5,702 bases of DNA from Clostridiales bacterium (lineage in GTDB: Bacteria; Bacillota; Clostridia; Oscillospirales; Acutalibacteraceae): positions 1 through 5,702 of the forward strand of contig JAJBVC010000113.1 in NCBI GenBank assembly GCA_020860025.1, written 5' to 3'. The notes below the pieces were generated by a model, which was not told where the DNA came from, made no database searches, and saw only the letters and a list, made by a program, of their open reading frames with translations. This document shows positions 1 to 5,702 of the stretch, one piece after another. How positions within the stretch are numbered: position 1 is the stretch's first letter; the number at the start of each line of letters is the position of its first letter. Position numbers and translations under genes: made by a program.

Positions 1-14
1 TTCTATTTCTTATT

Positions 15-43
15 ATTATATTATTTTAATGCTTTAATGTCAA
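15..43 (-). promoter_or_regulatory. Perfect-consensus sigma-A promoter firing leftward out of the window
   Basis: On the minus strand a TTGACA -35 box (38-43) is followed by exactly 17 bases and a TATAAT -10 box (15-20). Both hexamers match the housekeeping consensus at all positions. Transcription would start at about position 8 or just beyond the window edge, so the gene it serves lies outside. It comes after the terminator at 98-140, which fits the start of a new transcription unit. A second TTGACA (58-63) sits 20 bases upstream without a good -10 partner. The rest of 1-97 is A/T-rich, and I see no gene in it. Confidence 0.75.
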
Positions 44-97
44 TCTATTTAAAATTTTGTCAATAATATGTCTTGATACTCGTAATATTTGACGTAT

Positions 98-140
98 AAA
101 AAGCAAAACCCCGACGGCAAAATATCTCTGCCGACAGGGT
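98..140 (-). terminator. Intrinsic terminator after the 186-residue gene
   Basis: Read on the minus strand, the arm at 129-140 (ACCCTGTCGGCA) pairs with the arm at 108-119 (TGCCGTCGGGGT). The stem has 12 positions with one T-T mismatch and one G-T wobble, and a 9-base loop. It is followed by TTTT, GC and TTTTT (98-107). It lies about 45 bases past the stop codon of the gene at 184-744, so it most likely ends that transcript. Confidence 0.8.
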
Positions 141-183
141 GCCAAATATACATTATCAATCAAAATCTAAACTTTAATTTCTA

Positions 184-744
184 TTAAACAGAATGCTCCT
201 TAGAAAAAATAAGATAGGCGTAATCCTCACGTTCTTTAGTACCGCTGCCTTCATTATCGCATGCATAATACGTACATACGCTTTTATCGGGCAGAAGAAC
301 GCCGTCGCCCCAAAAAGCATCTACTACTGCGCCTATTAAAATATCGCCTTTAAGGAGTAGCTTTTTCACTCCCTTATATTCACAGAGCTTAACGGCATTT
401 TCTCTTAAATCATCATCGGTAATATCTCCGTATGCCGTTGAATAAAACCTTGCCGACTCTGTTACATAATAAAAGTTCATCTGCTCTTCAATCGTTTTTC
501 CCGATAAAGTCTCTGAAATTTCCTCTTTTGGGATATATTCGCCGTCTTCAGGCGTGTACTGCTCGCAGAAAAAGTCCTTGCCGTTTTGATGACGAAATCT
601 TTTTACACCGCTTGAATCTCTGACAAAAAGCGTTTCCCATTCGTCACGCTGTTCACCGTAGTCCTCCATAATATCGGCTACAGTTCTGTTTTCTATAAAA
701 TCTTTAAATTTATCATTCATAATATTTTCGGCGTGACAGTTCAC
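184..744 (-). CDS. Hypothetical acidic soluble protein, 186 aa
   Basis: I do not recognise the family. The frame is open for 186 residues and translates to a well-mixed, globular-looking protein. It has no signal peptide and no membrane segment, so it is probably cytosolic. It is rich in Asp/Glu and aromatic residues, with four scattered cysteines (3, 60, 121, 157). The N-terminal third is helical and charged (about 10-50). The C-terminal half has short hydrophobic strands, such as residues 128-141 (KLLLKGDILIGAVV) and the Trp-Gly-Asp at 145-147. The start is GTG at 742-744, chosen because AAGGAG lies 6 bases upstream. An ATG at 718-720 (residue 9) is in frame but has only a weak ribosome binding site. 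The yeiH remnant ends 42 bases upstream and no clear promoter lies between, so the two may be cotranscribed. A strong terminator follows. That this is a real gene is fairly certain; its function is unknown. Confidence 0.8.
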   Translation of the reverse strand: MNCHAENIMNDKFKDFIENRTVADIMEDYGEQRDEWETLFVRDSSGVKRFRHQNGKDFFCEQYTPEDGEYIPKEEISETLSGKTIEEQMNFYYVTESARFYSTAYGDITDDDLRENAVKLCEYKGVKKLLLKGDILIGAVVDAFWGDGVLLPDKSVCTYYACDNEGSGTKEREDYAYLIFSKEHSV

Positions 745-750
745 GCTGTT

Positions 751-756
751 CTCCTT
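751..756 (-). promoter_or_regulatory. Ribosome binding site that fixes the GTG start of the 186-aa gene
   Basis: AAGGAG on the minus strand, 6 bases before the GTG at 742-744. The in-frame ATG at 718-720 is preceded only by an A/T-rich stretch, so this site favours the GTG start. Confidence 0.75.
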
Positions 757-786
757 ATAATATTGGTTTTATTAAGATTTCAGGCA

Positions 787-1598
787 TTACCATATGCCCA
801 TAACATTTTGCATAAGAAGACTTACGCCTGTTATGCCAATCCAACAACAAAAGCCTAAAAGAAGCGGTTTTCCGCCTGTTTTAACAAGTTTTACTATGTT
901 AGTATTCATACCGATGGCAGCCATTGCCCAAATAATTAAAAATTTACTTAACTCTTTAATCGGGTCAAAAACACTTGTGCTGACACCAAAATGACTTGCC
1001 ACCGTAGTAATTATCGAGGCTAAAACGAAATACAAAATGAAGAAAGGAAAAACCTTTGAAAACTTAAACTTTGTACCCTCTTTATTCTCTTTCTTCGCTT
1101 TTCTTGCCTGAACCAGAGAAAGAACAAGTGTAATCGGAATAATCGCAAGAGTTCTTGTAAGCTTTACCGTTACCGCTTTATCAAGCGTTTCTGAGCCGAG
1201 ATTATACATATTATCCCACGTTGCGGCGCAAGCTGTTACAGACGACGTATCATTAACCGCCGTTCCCGCAAAAATTCCAAAAGCTTCTCCGCTGTCTGTT
1301 GCAAAGCCTAAAAGCGTTCCGAGATACGGAAAAATCAGCGCCGCAAGAACATTGAAGAAAAATATTACAGAAATTGACTGAGCGACCTCTTCATCATCAG
1401 CATCAATAACAGGAGCAGTTGCCGCAATCGCCGAGCCACCGCAGATTGACGAGCCTACGCCGATAAGAGTTGAAATTTTGCCGGGAATTTTAAATACCTT
1501 GCTAAGCAAAAAAGCAAGAATAAGTGATGTTGCAATCGTACTTAAAATAATAGGCAAAATCCCATGCCCATCCAGTTGTTCTTAATAAAATTTATCAT
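787..1598 (-). pseudogene. yeiH: YeiH/UPF0324 family putative sulfate exporter, internal out-of-frame deletion
   Basis: Intact members of this multi-pass membrane family (Pfam Cons_hypoth698) are about 330-350 residues and are annotated as putative sulfate exporters; transport is not well proven. The frame at 787-1557 gives the C-terminal 255 or so residues, with family hallmarks: GVGSSICGGSAIAATAPVID (33-52), DADDEEVAQ (52-60), GTAVNDTSSVTA (98-109) and the normal C-terminus. It can only open with TTG at 1555-1557; the frame is closed by TAA at 1582-1584. In the next frame, an ATG at 1596-1598 encodes MINFIKNNWMGMGFCLLF and then stops at 1542-1544. Its first 16 residues look like a normal YeiH N-terminus (FIKxNWxGxxxCL). 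About 70-80 residues holding the first membrane helices are missing and the two parts are out of frame. The product is probably non-functional unless the TTG is used to make a truncated protein. Sequence error cannot be excluded, but a missing block this long argues for a real deletion. Confidence 0.85.
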
Positions 1599-1657
1599 AT
1601 GATCTGTCAGTGTGGTCTATCACATTACCCTTTCATTAAATAATTATTTGTTTGATT

Positions 1658-1686
1658 TATGTAAAACAGAAATAGTTTTATATCAA
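1658..1686 (-). promoter_or_regulatory. yeiH: Weak candidate promoter for the yeiH remnant
   Basis: Minus-strand TTGATA (1681-1686) is followed by a 17-base spacer and TACATA (1658-1663). The -35 box matches consensus at 5 of 6 positions, the -10 box at only 3 of 6. It is placed sensibly, about 60 bases before the ATG at 1598, in the A/T-rich gap at 1599-1729. The call is tentative because such matches occur by chance in A/T-rich DNA. Confidence 0.25.
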
Positions 1687-1729
1687 ACTGCCGTCAATAT
1701 TTTGCTTTAATATTCGCACAAAAATATTT

Positions 1730-2434
1730 TTACCGACAAGCATTTATAAACGCATCAAAAATCTTTTTGCTGTTTTGATTTACGTGAAAATCAAGCTCCG
1801 GATGCCACTGAAAAGCCCAGACAAACTTTTTATTTTTAAGTCTGACAGCCTCGACAAGTCCGTCCTCCGACTCCGCCATAACTTCCAAATTTGTTCCAAG
1901 CTGTTTAACAGCCTGATGATGATAACTGTTTACACCCAAATGCTCTGTTAAAAGCAGTTCATATAACGGCGTCTGCTTTTTTATACTTACATAGTGAGCA
2001 ACATTTGTATAAGGCGGTTTCATATGATGCTCCGTATCGCTTTCATATTCCGTATACAAATCCTGATATAAAGTTCCGCCCTGCAAAACATTGATAAGCT
2101 GAATACCACGGCATATTCCAAGCACCGGCTTGTCCTGCTTTAAAGCAGCCGCATAAAGCGCCGATTCAATCAAATCCCTTTCATTACAGGGAATACCGCA
2201 CTTTTCTTTTCTCTTTTGATTATAGAGCGACGGTGAAACATCCTGACCGCCCGTCATAAGTAAACCGTCACACTTATCAAATACCTCAAGCACATCCTGT
2301 TCACTGCTTGCAAGCGGTAAAATAACAGGAACAGCACCTGCTTCTTTTATACCGTTCATATAACCTGGAAGCATCCATATACTCTCTTTTTCATCGTCCC
2401 ACAAAGGAACGACAGCTATTATCTTTTTCGCCAT
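1730..2434 (-). CDS. Gamma-glutamyl-gamma-aminobutyrate hydrolase family protein (class I glutamine amidotransferase-like)
   Basis: This is a peptidase C26 / PuuD-type enzyme of 234 residues, close to the usual length of about 235-255. The family hydrolyses gamma-glutamyl amide bonds; the best known member releases GABA from gamma-glutamyl-GABA in putrescine breakdown. The nucleophile elbow GICRG (106-110) places the catalytic cysteine at 108. His211 and Glu213 (WHPE, 210-213) complete the triad. Other family motifs are GLLMTGGQDVSPSLY (57-71), NERDLIE (84-90), QGGTLYQDL (118-126) and NSYHHQAVK (169-177). No signal peptide is seen, so it is cytosolic. The ATG start at 2432-2434 has AGGAG 5 bases upstream. 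No synthetase domain or other putrescine-pathway gene is nearby, so the true substrate is open and I give no gene symbol. A terminator for the preceding gene lies between them; I see no strong promoter of its own in 2435-2492. Family assignment is secure. Confidence 0.93.
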   Translation of the reverse strand: MAKKIIAVVPLWDDEKESIWMLPGYMNGIKEAGAVPVILPLASSEQDVLEVFDKCDGLLMTGGQDVSPSLYNQKRKEKCGIPCNERDLIESALYAAALKQDKPVLGICRGIQLINVLQGGTLYQDLYTEYESDTEHHMKPPYTNVAHYVSIKKQTPLYELLLTEHLGVNSYHHQAVKQLGTNLEVMAESEDGLVEAVRLKNKKFVWAFQWHPELDFHVNQNSKKIFDAFINACR

Positions 2435-2492
2435 ACAATCTCCTAAACAAGTTCGTTATTTTCCTGCAATCGCAGCTGTATTTTCAGCCTTT

Positions 2493-2526
2493 AAAAATGG
2501 GCAATCAGTTAATGACCGCCCATTTT
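2493..2526 (-). terminator. Intrinsic terminator after the 626-aa membrane protein gene
   Basis: AAAATGGGC (2494-2502) is the exact inverse of GCCCATTTT (2518-2526), giving a 9-bp stem with a 15-base loop that may fold further. On the minus strand the GC part of the stem runs into TTTTT (2493-2497). It lies about 75 bases past the stop codon of the gene at 2602-4482 and before the start of the hydrolase gene, so it separates the two units. Confidence 0.7.
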
Positions 2527-2548
2527 GTCGCTTTGTACGTTTACACTT

Positions 2549-2563
2549 GTTAAACTATTTAAC
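2549..2563. repeat. Short palindrome GTTAAA-cta-TTTAAC
   Basis: GTTAAA (2549-2554) and TTTAAC (2558-2563) are perfect inverses around a 3-base centre. It lies between the stop codon at 2602 and the terminator at 2493-2526. It could be part of the transcript's 3' end structure or a protein site, but short A/T palindromes are common by chance. Confidence 0.3.
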
Positions 2564-2601
2564 GCATAAATACAAAAGCTTTATTTTATTTTTATGTGCT
2601 G

Positions 2602-4482
2602 TTACTCGATAGTAACAGAGTCAGCAGGAATGAACGTATCATCTGTCGGTGTAAATTCAACCGTTACCGTATCGCCCTTGCTTATAAGCAGAACCTCCAT
2701 ACAGTCAACAACCGAGATGTAATAATACTTTCCGTCAATATTCAGATAGTAAACCGTGTTGCCGTCGTTTACAGACGTTTTTATCGCCGTTACTTCGCCT
2801 GTAATTGTTTCCGTTGTGCTTGTATCATCTGTCGTGTCGGTATCGGTACCGCTGCTGTCCGTTGTGGCGGAAGTATTGGCATTATCGTCCGAACTGCTTA
2901 TCTCGTCCTCATCGACCATTATATCATCTTTATCAAGGTCGCTTGCAACGCCGTTTTTCTCAAGCGCATCAATATAATTTTCAAGAGCATTGTTAAGTGC
3001 CTTTGCGTCGCTCTTCGCAACGTCTAACAGTCCCGTGCCTACAACGGTCTTATCCTTAAGGCTTACAAATGCGTAGCCTTTAACCGTATTGCTGTCGCCG
3101 TACAGCGACATAAAGTAGGTCGGATTGCCGTCAATTCCCAAAAGAATCGGGAATGTCGCAGAATAGCCGTAGTTTTGTACTGCGTCCTGTGCCGACTGCT
3201 GAGCAGACGATTCGGTTGCACCGGAGCTTTGGTAATACCTTGTTTCCTTCGTTCTTTGATTGCAGAGAATAAAACCGAAGTTTGACGTATCAGACTTTGA
3301 AGACGTTACACCCGTATATACCCAAACGTCATCGTCCATTGCAATATTACCGCTGCCTGTTGAAGCTATATTAACATCGTTTTGGAAAATGATTGAATTC
3401 CAAAAGCCGTTTTGCAATTTTCCGTAGTAGTTATATTGTTCAAGAAGAAGCGACTCACTGTAAACAACGTCAATCCAGTTAAGAGAAGAATCTGTACGAA
3501 CTTCCTCTATATCATAATACTGACTGTCGCCTGTAAGAGCGTCTGTTATAATTACACCCTTTACATCGGTACCGCCGAAAAGACCGATAGTCTTATCAAG
3601 AACCGCTGTAATCCAATAAGGATGCATATTGTCATCTATCTCAAAATTAGGAGTATCCATAATATATGTCGGATACTGGAAACGAAGATGACGTTCAAGC
3701 TTTTCGTTAAACAGCTCAGTCGGTGAATACTTAATTCCCTCGCCGAAAAGCTCAACGCAGTTTACGGCTGTAACCTCCTGAGTTACAAGGTCAATCATCA
3801 TATAAGCCGGCAAGCCGTCTTTTGTGTTATTTACCCATTTAAAGAAATCGGCATATTCAAGATACGCAACACGAACCGGCGTATCTTCATAGTTAATTTG
3901 GGTTGAATTTGACGAAACAACATACTGGCTCATATATTCCGAAAGAGAACCGAGCTGCTGGTCGGCAAGAGTATAAGCACGTGAAGCATCAACTCTTGGC
4001 ACCTTGTCATAGCTTATTTCTTCAAAATCAGTTTCAAAATTGCCCTCTTCAACCGTCATAAGCTCACTGTATGACTCTGCACGAAACAGCGTAACACCTA
4101 CAACATAGCCTACAACCATAACAACAAGTATTACACCTATAATTATAATCGGTACAATTGATTTTTTCTTTACATATTCTCTGCGTTCAACAACCTTGTT
4201 TGCCTTGCAAAGAAAATAAAATGAAATCATAAATATTGCAACAAGAATAATCAAAAAGATATAAAACTCTGTGTCGTGGATATTGAGAGCCGGCAGCATC
4301 ATATAGTATACCGCTGCACCCGCAACTATCGTTATAAGCAGTGAAATCAGTATACGAAACGGCATCCTGCTCGGCTTTACAACAGCCTGTACCTCGTTAT
4401 TTTTGGGCCATTTGATTCTTTCTTTAAATTCGCTGATTACTTCATCAGCATCGTAATCCATATTGGGCATTTTATCGCTCAT
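2602..4482 (-). CDS. Membrane-anchored extracellular protein of unknown function with C-terminal OB-fold-like domain, 626 aa
   Basis: Three membrane helices lie at about 42-62, 72-92 and 109-133. The loop between helices 2 and 3 is strongly basic (KANKVVERREYVKKK), so by the positive-inside rule residues 134-626 should face outside. The core (about 134-505) resembles, from memory, a conserved uncharacterised clostridial family. Its striking motifs are RFQYPTYIMDTPNFEID (267-283), GLFGGTDVKGVIITDALTGD (300-319), DDDVWVYTGVTS (383-394), FGFILCNQRTKETRYY (402-417) and PTYFMSLYG (454-462). An acidic Ser/Thr linker follows (about 518-558). The last 68 or so residues (TGEVTAIKTS to the end) form a beta-rich unit whose pattern suggests an OB fold; that is inference. 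ATG at 4480-4482 has CGGAG 7 bases upstream. It has its own promoter and terminator, so it is probably monocistronic. The flanking lipoprotein gene suggests a shared envelope role but proves none. The gene is secure; its function is unknown. Confidence 0.88.
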   Translation of the reverse strand: MSDKMPNMDYDADEVISEFKERIKWPKNNEVQAVVKPSRMPFRILISLLITIVAGAAVYYMMLPALNIHDTEFYIFLIILVAIFMISFYFLCKANKVVERREYVKKKSIVPIIIIGVILVVMVVGYVVGVTLFRAESYSELMTVEEGNFETDFEEISYDKVPRVDASRAYTLADQQLGSLSEYMSQYVVSSNSTQINYEDTPVRVAYLEYADFFKWVNNTKDGLPAYMMIDLVTQEVTAVNCVELFGEGIKYSPTELFNEKLERHLRFQYPTYIMDTPNFEIDDNMHPYWITAVLDKTIGLFGGTDVKGVIITDALTGDSQYYDIEEVRTDSSLNWIDVVYSESLLLEQYNYYGKLQNGFWNSIIFQNDVNIASTGSGNIAMDDDVWVYTGVTSSKSDTSNFGFILCNQRTKETRYYQSSGATESSAQQSAQDAVQNYGYSATFPILLGIDGNPTYFMSLYGDSNTVKGYAFVSLKDKTVVGTGLLDVAKSDAKALNNALENYIDALEKNGVASDLDKDDIMVDEDEISSSDDNANTSATTDSSGTDTDTTDDTSTTETITGEVTAIKTSVNDGNTVYYLNIDGKYYYISVVDCMEVLLISKGDTVTVEFTPTDDTFIPADSVTIE

Positions 4483-4512
4483 ATCATTACTCCGTTCTAA
4501 TATAATATTGTC

Positions 4513-4541
4513 ATTATACTACATATTCAATCTTTTTACAA
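4513..4541 (-). promoter_or_regulatory. Sigma-A promoter of the 626-aa membrane protein gene
   Basis: Minus-strand TTGTAA (4536-4541; 4 of 6 consensus positions), a 17-base spacer, and a perfect TATAAT (4513-4518). The start codon lies about 30 bases downstream of the -10 box, leaving a short leader of roughly 20-25 bases with the CGGAG site. Upstream, 4542-4595 is nearly pure A/T and could act as an UP element. It lies just after the terminator of the lipoprotein gene. Confidence 0.65.
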
Positions 4542-4584
4542 CTTAAAATATTGTTAAAAATTATAATAATATAATATAACCATT

Positions 4585-4617
4585 TTAATAAAATAGGGTC
4601 GGGAAAATTCCCGACCC
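4585..4617 (-). terminator. Strong intrinsic terminator after the lipoprotein gene
   Basis: GGGTCGGG (4596-4603) and CCCGACCC (4610-4617) are perfect inverses. The stem can extend by A-T pairs into the AAAATT loop. On the minus strand the stem is followed by a T-rich run (TATTTTATT, about 4587-4595). It begins about 27 bases past the stop codon of the gene at 4644-5630. Confidence 0.88.
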
Positions 4618-4643
4618 ACACATTAACTTTATTTAACTCTTAA

Positions 4644-5630
4644 TTAAGAAGCCACTCTTGTAAGACCCTTAGTCTCTAAAAGATATTCATCAGATGCAGG
4701 ATAATGGTTATTATAAGTAATTGTAAGAGATGCACTCTTGTCCTTAATAACCGTTACTGTTGCATGAGTTACTAAAACCTCACATACCATATTATAATCA
4801 GCCTCTGTAATTTCTTTTGTGGCAGTATCTATTTTAACTGTAACAGTACCGCCCTTGTAGTCTACAATAACATTATCTTCCGCTGTACCCTCTTCAAACG
4901 AGATTATGCTGATTGATGCTACTGTTCCGGCTATATCACCGAGAACTTCAAAGAACCTACCCTGAGAATCATCGCCACGTGTACTGTTTTGAGCAGCCTT
5001 AGGCTGGATAACAAGAGTTATTGTTCCATCGCCATTATCGGTTACATTAGCCTCAAGAACATCATCTGCGGTTGCCATTGATGTCTGGAAATCATGGTCT
5101 GCTACTTTTGCAGCGTCTTCACTGTTATTATCAAGTTCGGGATTTCTGTTATAACAAGGAACAAGACCATAAGTGTTTGCAGAGAACATAGTGTCGACAA
5201 TTCCCGGAACAAGACCGTTAATAACACTGTTGGAAGAACCGTCAATATAAACATCACCTACATCAAGATCCTCATCACCAAGAAGCTTATAGAAAGTCTG
5301 GGTATTACCATCCTCATCTATATATTCAGCGGTGAGTGATTTTGTATAGTTATAAGCCTCTACATAATAATTTACTACGTCTTCCTTTGTAGCAAATTCA
5401 ACTCCGCCGTATGTACCGGCTACAAACTCATCAATCAAAATTTCATCCGTTGAAGAAGATGATGATTCTGCCTCGTCGTCTGTCGCAGTCCAGCTGTCAT
5501 CCTTAATTTCATGGATAGCCTGAATCGCACCTTCGGTTACATAGTTAACTTTTTTACAGCCTGCAAATGTACTTGCAATTAAACCTGCTGCGAGGATAAG
5601 GCAAAAACCTCTTTTTACATATTTATTCAT
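4644..5630 (-). CDS. Secreted lipoprotein of unknown function, 328 aa
   Basis: The N-terminus is a lipoprotein signal peptide. Basic residues (K3, K6, R7) precede a hydrophobic core at about 8-22 and the lipobox FAGC, with Cys25 as the predicted lipidated residue. The mature protein should be tethered to the outer face of the membrane. A Ser/Asp/Glu-rich tether with five serines in a row (56-60) comes next (about 43-66). The rest alternates acidic loops with beta strands, for example DGTITLVIQP (201-210), NVIVDYKGGTVTVKIDTATK (253-272) and ATVTVIKDKSASLTITYNN (290-308). The strand-rich C-terminal part and the helix EDVVNYYVEAYN (83-94) recall small uncharacterised clostridial lipoproteins, but I cannot name the family. 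The ATG at 5628-5630 has AAGGGG 10 bases upstream, a slightly long spacing. No catalytic motif is visible. The region upstream (5648-5702) is A/T-rich with TATATA-like elements, but no full promoter can be assigned before the window ends. A strong terminator follows. Confidence 0.88.
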   Translation of the reverse strand: MNKYVKRGFCLILAAGLIASTFAGCKKVNYVTEGAIQAIHEIKDDSWTATDDEAESSSSSTDEILIDEFVAGTYGGVEFATKEDVVNYYVEAYNYTKSLTAEYIDEDGNTQTFYKLLGDEDLDVGDVYIDGSSNSVINGLVPGIVDTMFSANTYGLVPCYNRNPELDNNSEDAAKVADHDFQTSMATADDVLEANVTDNGDGTITLVIQPKAAQNSTRGDDSQGRFFEVLGDIAGTVASISIISFEEGTAEDNVIVDYKGGTVTVKIDTATKEITEADYNMVCEVLVTHATVTVIKDKSASLTITYNNHYPASDEYLLETKGLTRVAS

Positions 5631-5702
5631 TATCAGGGTTCCCCTTTCAGTTTTGTTTAGAACACATATATCTTTGCCCTAAAATAATGCTATATATAAA
5701 AT

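Noticed and set aside
794..994. Plus-strand open frame of 66 codons over yeiH
   Set aside because: Antisense shadow; the minus-strand frame there carries clear YeiH family sequence.
1690..1731. Possible A/T hairpin after the PuuD-like gene (AAAAATATTTTT palindrome and AATATT repeats)
   Set aside because: All A/T pairs, a bulge in the longer pairing and no T tract after the stem; not convincing as a terminator.
2435..2492. Promoter or riboswitch in the leader of the PuuD-like gene
   Set aside because: The gap after the terminator is under 60 bases, too short for a known riboswitch, and no -35/-10 pair with good spacing stands out.
2596..3027. Plus-strand open frame of 143 codons opposite the 3' end of the membrane protein gene
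   Set aside because: Lies wholly within the minus-strand gene apart from its first bases; composition is Cys/Arg/Ile-rich with no domain-like pattern and no ribosome binding site, as expected of a shadow frame.
3412..3726. Plus-strand open frame of 104 codons
   Set aside because: Antisense shadow of the 626-aa gene, with no family resemblance or plausible translation start.
5094..5339. Plus-strand open frame of 81 codons over the lipoprotein gene
   Set aside because: Antisense shadow without ribosome binding site or recognisable protein features.
5641..5702. TATATATA-like elements upstream of the lipoprotein gene as a promoter
   Set aside because: No matching -35 box at 16-18 bases inside the window; the true promoter may lie partly beyond the right edge.

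Overview
The window looks like a piece of a low-to-moderate GC Firmicutes chromosome, most likely a gut-type Clostridia (Oscillospiraceae/Ruminococcaceae-like). The signs are A/T-rich intergenic gaps, AGGAG-type ribosome binding sites, sigma-A-type promoters, intrinsic terminators with short T tracts, and protein families I associate with Clostridia. This placement is inference. All genes read leftward on the minus strand. I see no tRNA, rRNA, CRISPR array, insertion sequence or phage gene.

In transcription order, from right to left: (1) A 328-residue secreted lipoprotein of unknown function (4644-5630), closed by a strong hairpin terminator (4585-4617). (2) A 626-residue membrane-anchored protein (2602-4482) with its own promoter (4513-4541) and terminator (2493-2526). 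It has three membrane helices, a large external part, an acidic Ser/Thr linker and a C-terminal domain that looks like an OB fold. (3) A class I glutamine-amidotransferase-like hydrolase of the PuuD/peptidase C26 family (1730-2434), with its catalytic residues intact. (4) A broken gene of the YeiH/UPF0324 putative sulfate exporter family (787-1598). Its first 16 or so codons are still readable, but about 70-80 codons are missing and the remaining 3' part is out of frame. (5) A 186-residue acidic soluble protein of unknown function (184-744), starting at GTG behind a strong ribosome binding site and followed by a terminator (98-140).

At the far left (15-43) a perfect-consensus TTGACA-17-TATAAT promoter points out of the window, so another minus-strand gene must begin just beyond base 1.

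The genes do not form an obvious pathway. The lipoprotein and the 626-residue protein are neighbours acting on the outer face of the membrane, but a terminator and a new promoter separate them. The yeiH remnant and the 186-residue gene lie 42 bases apart and may share a transcript. The most solid oddity is the yeiH internal deletion, whose junction suggests short-repeat-mediated loss. I found no convincing evidence of a new multi-gene system.
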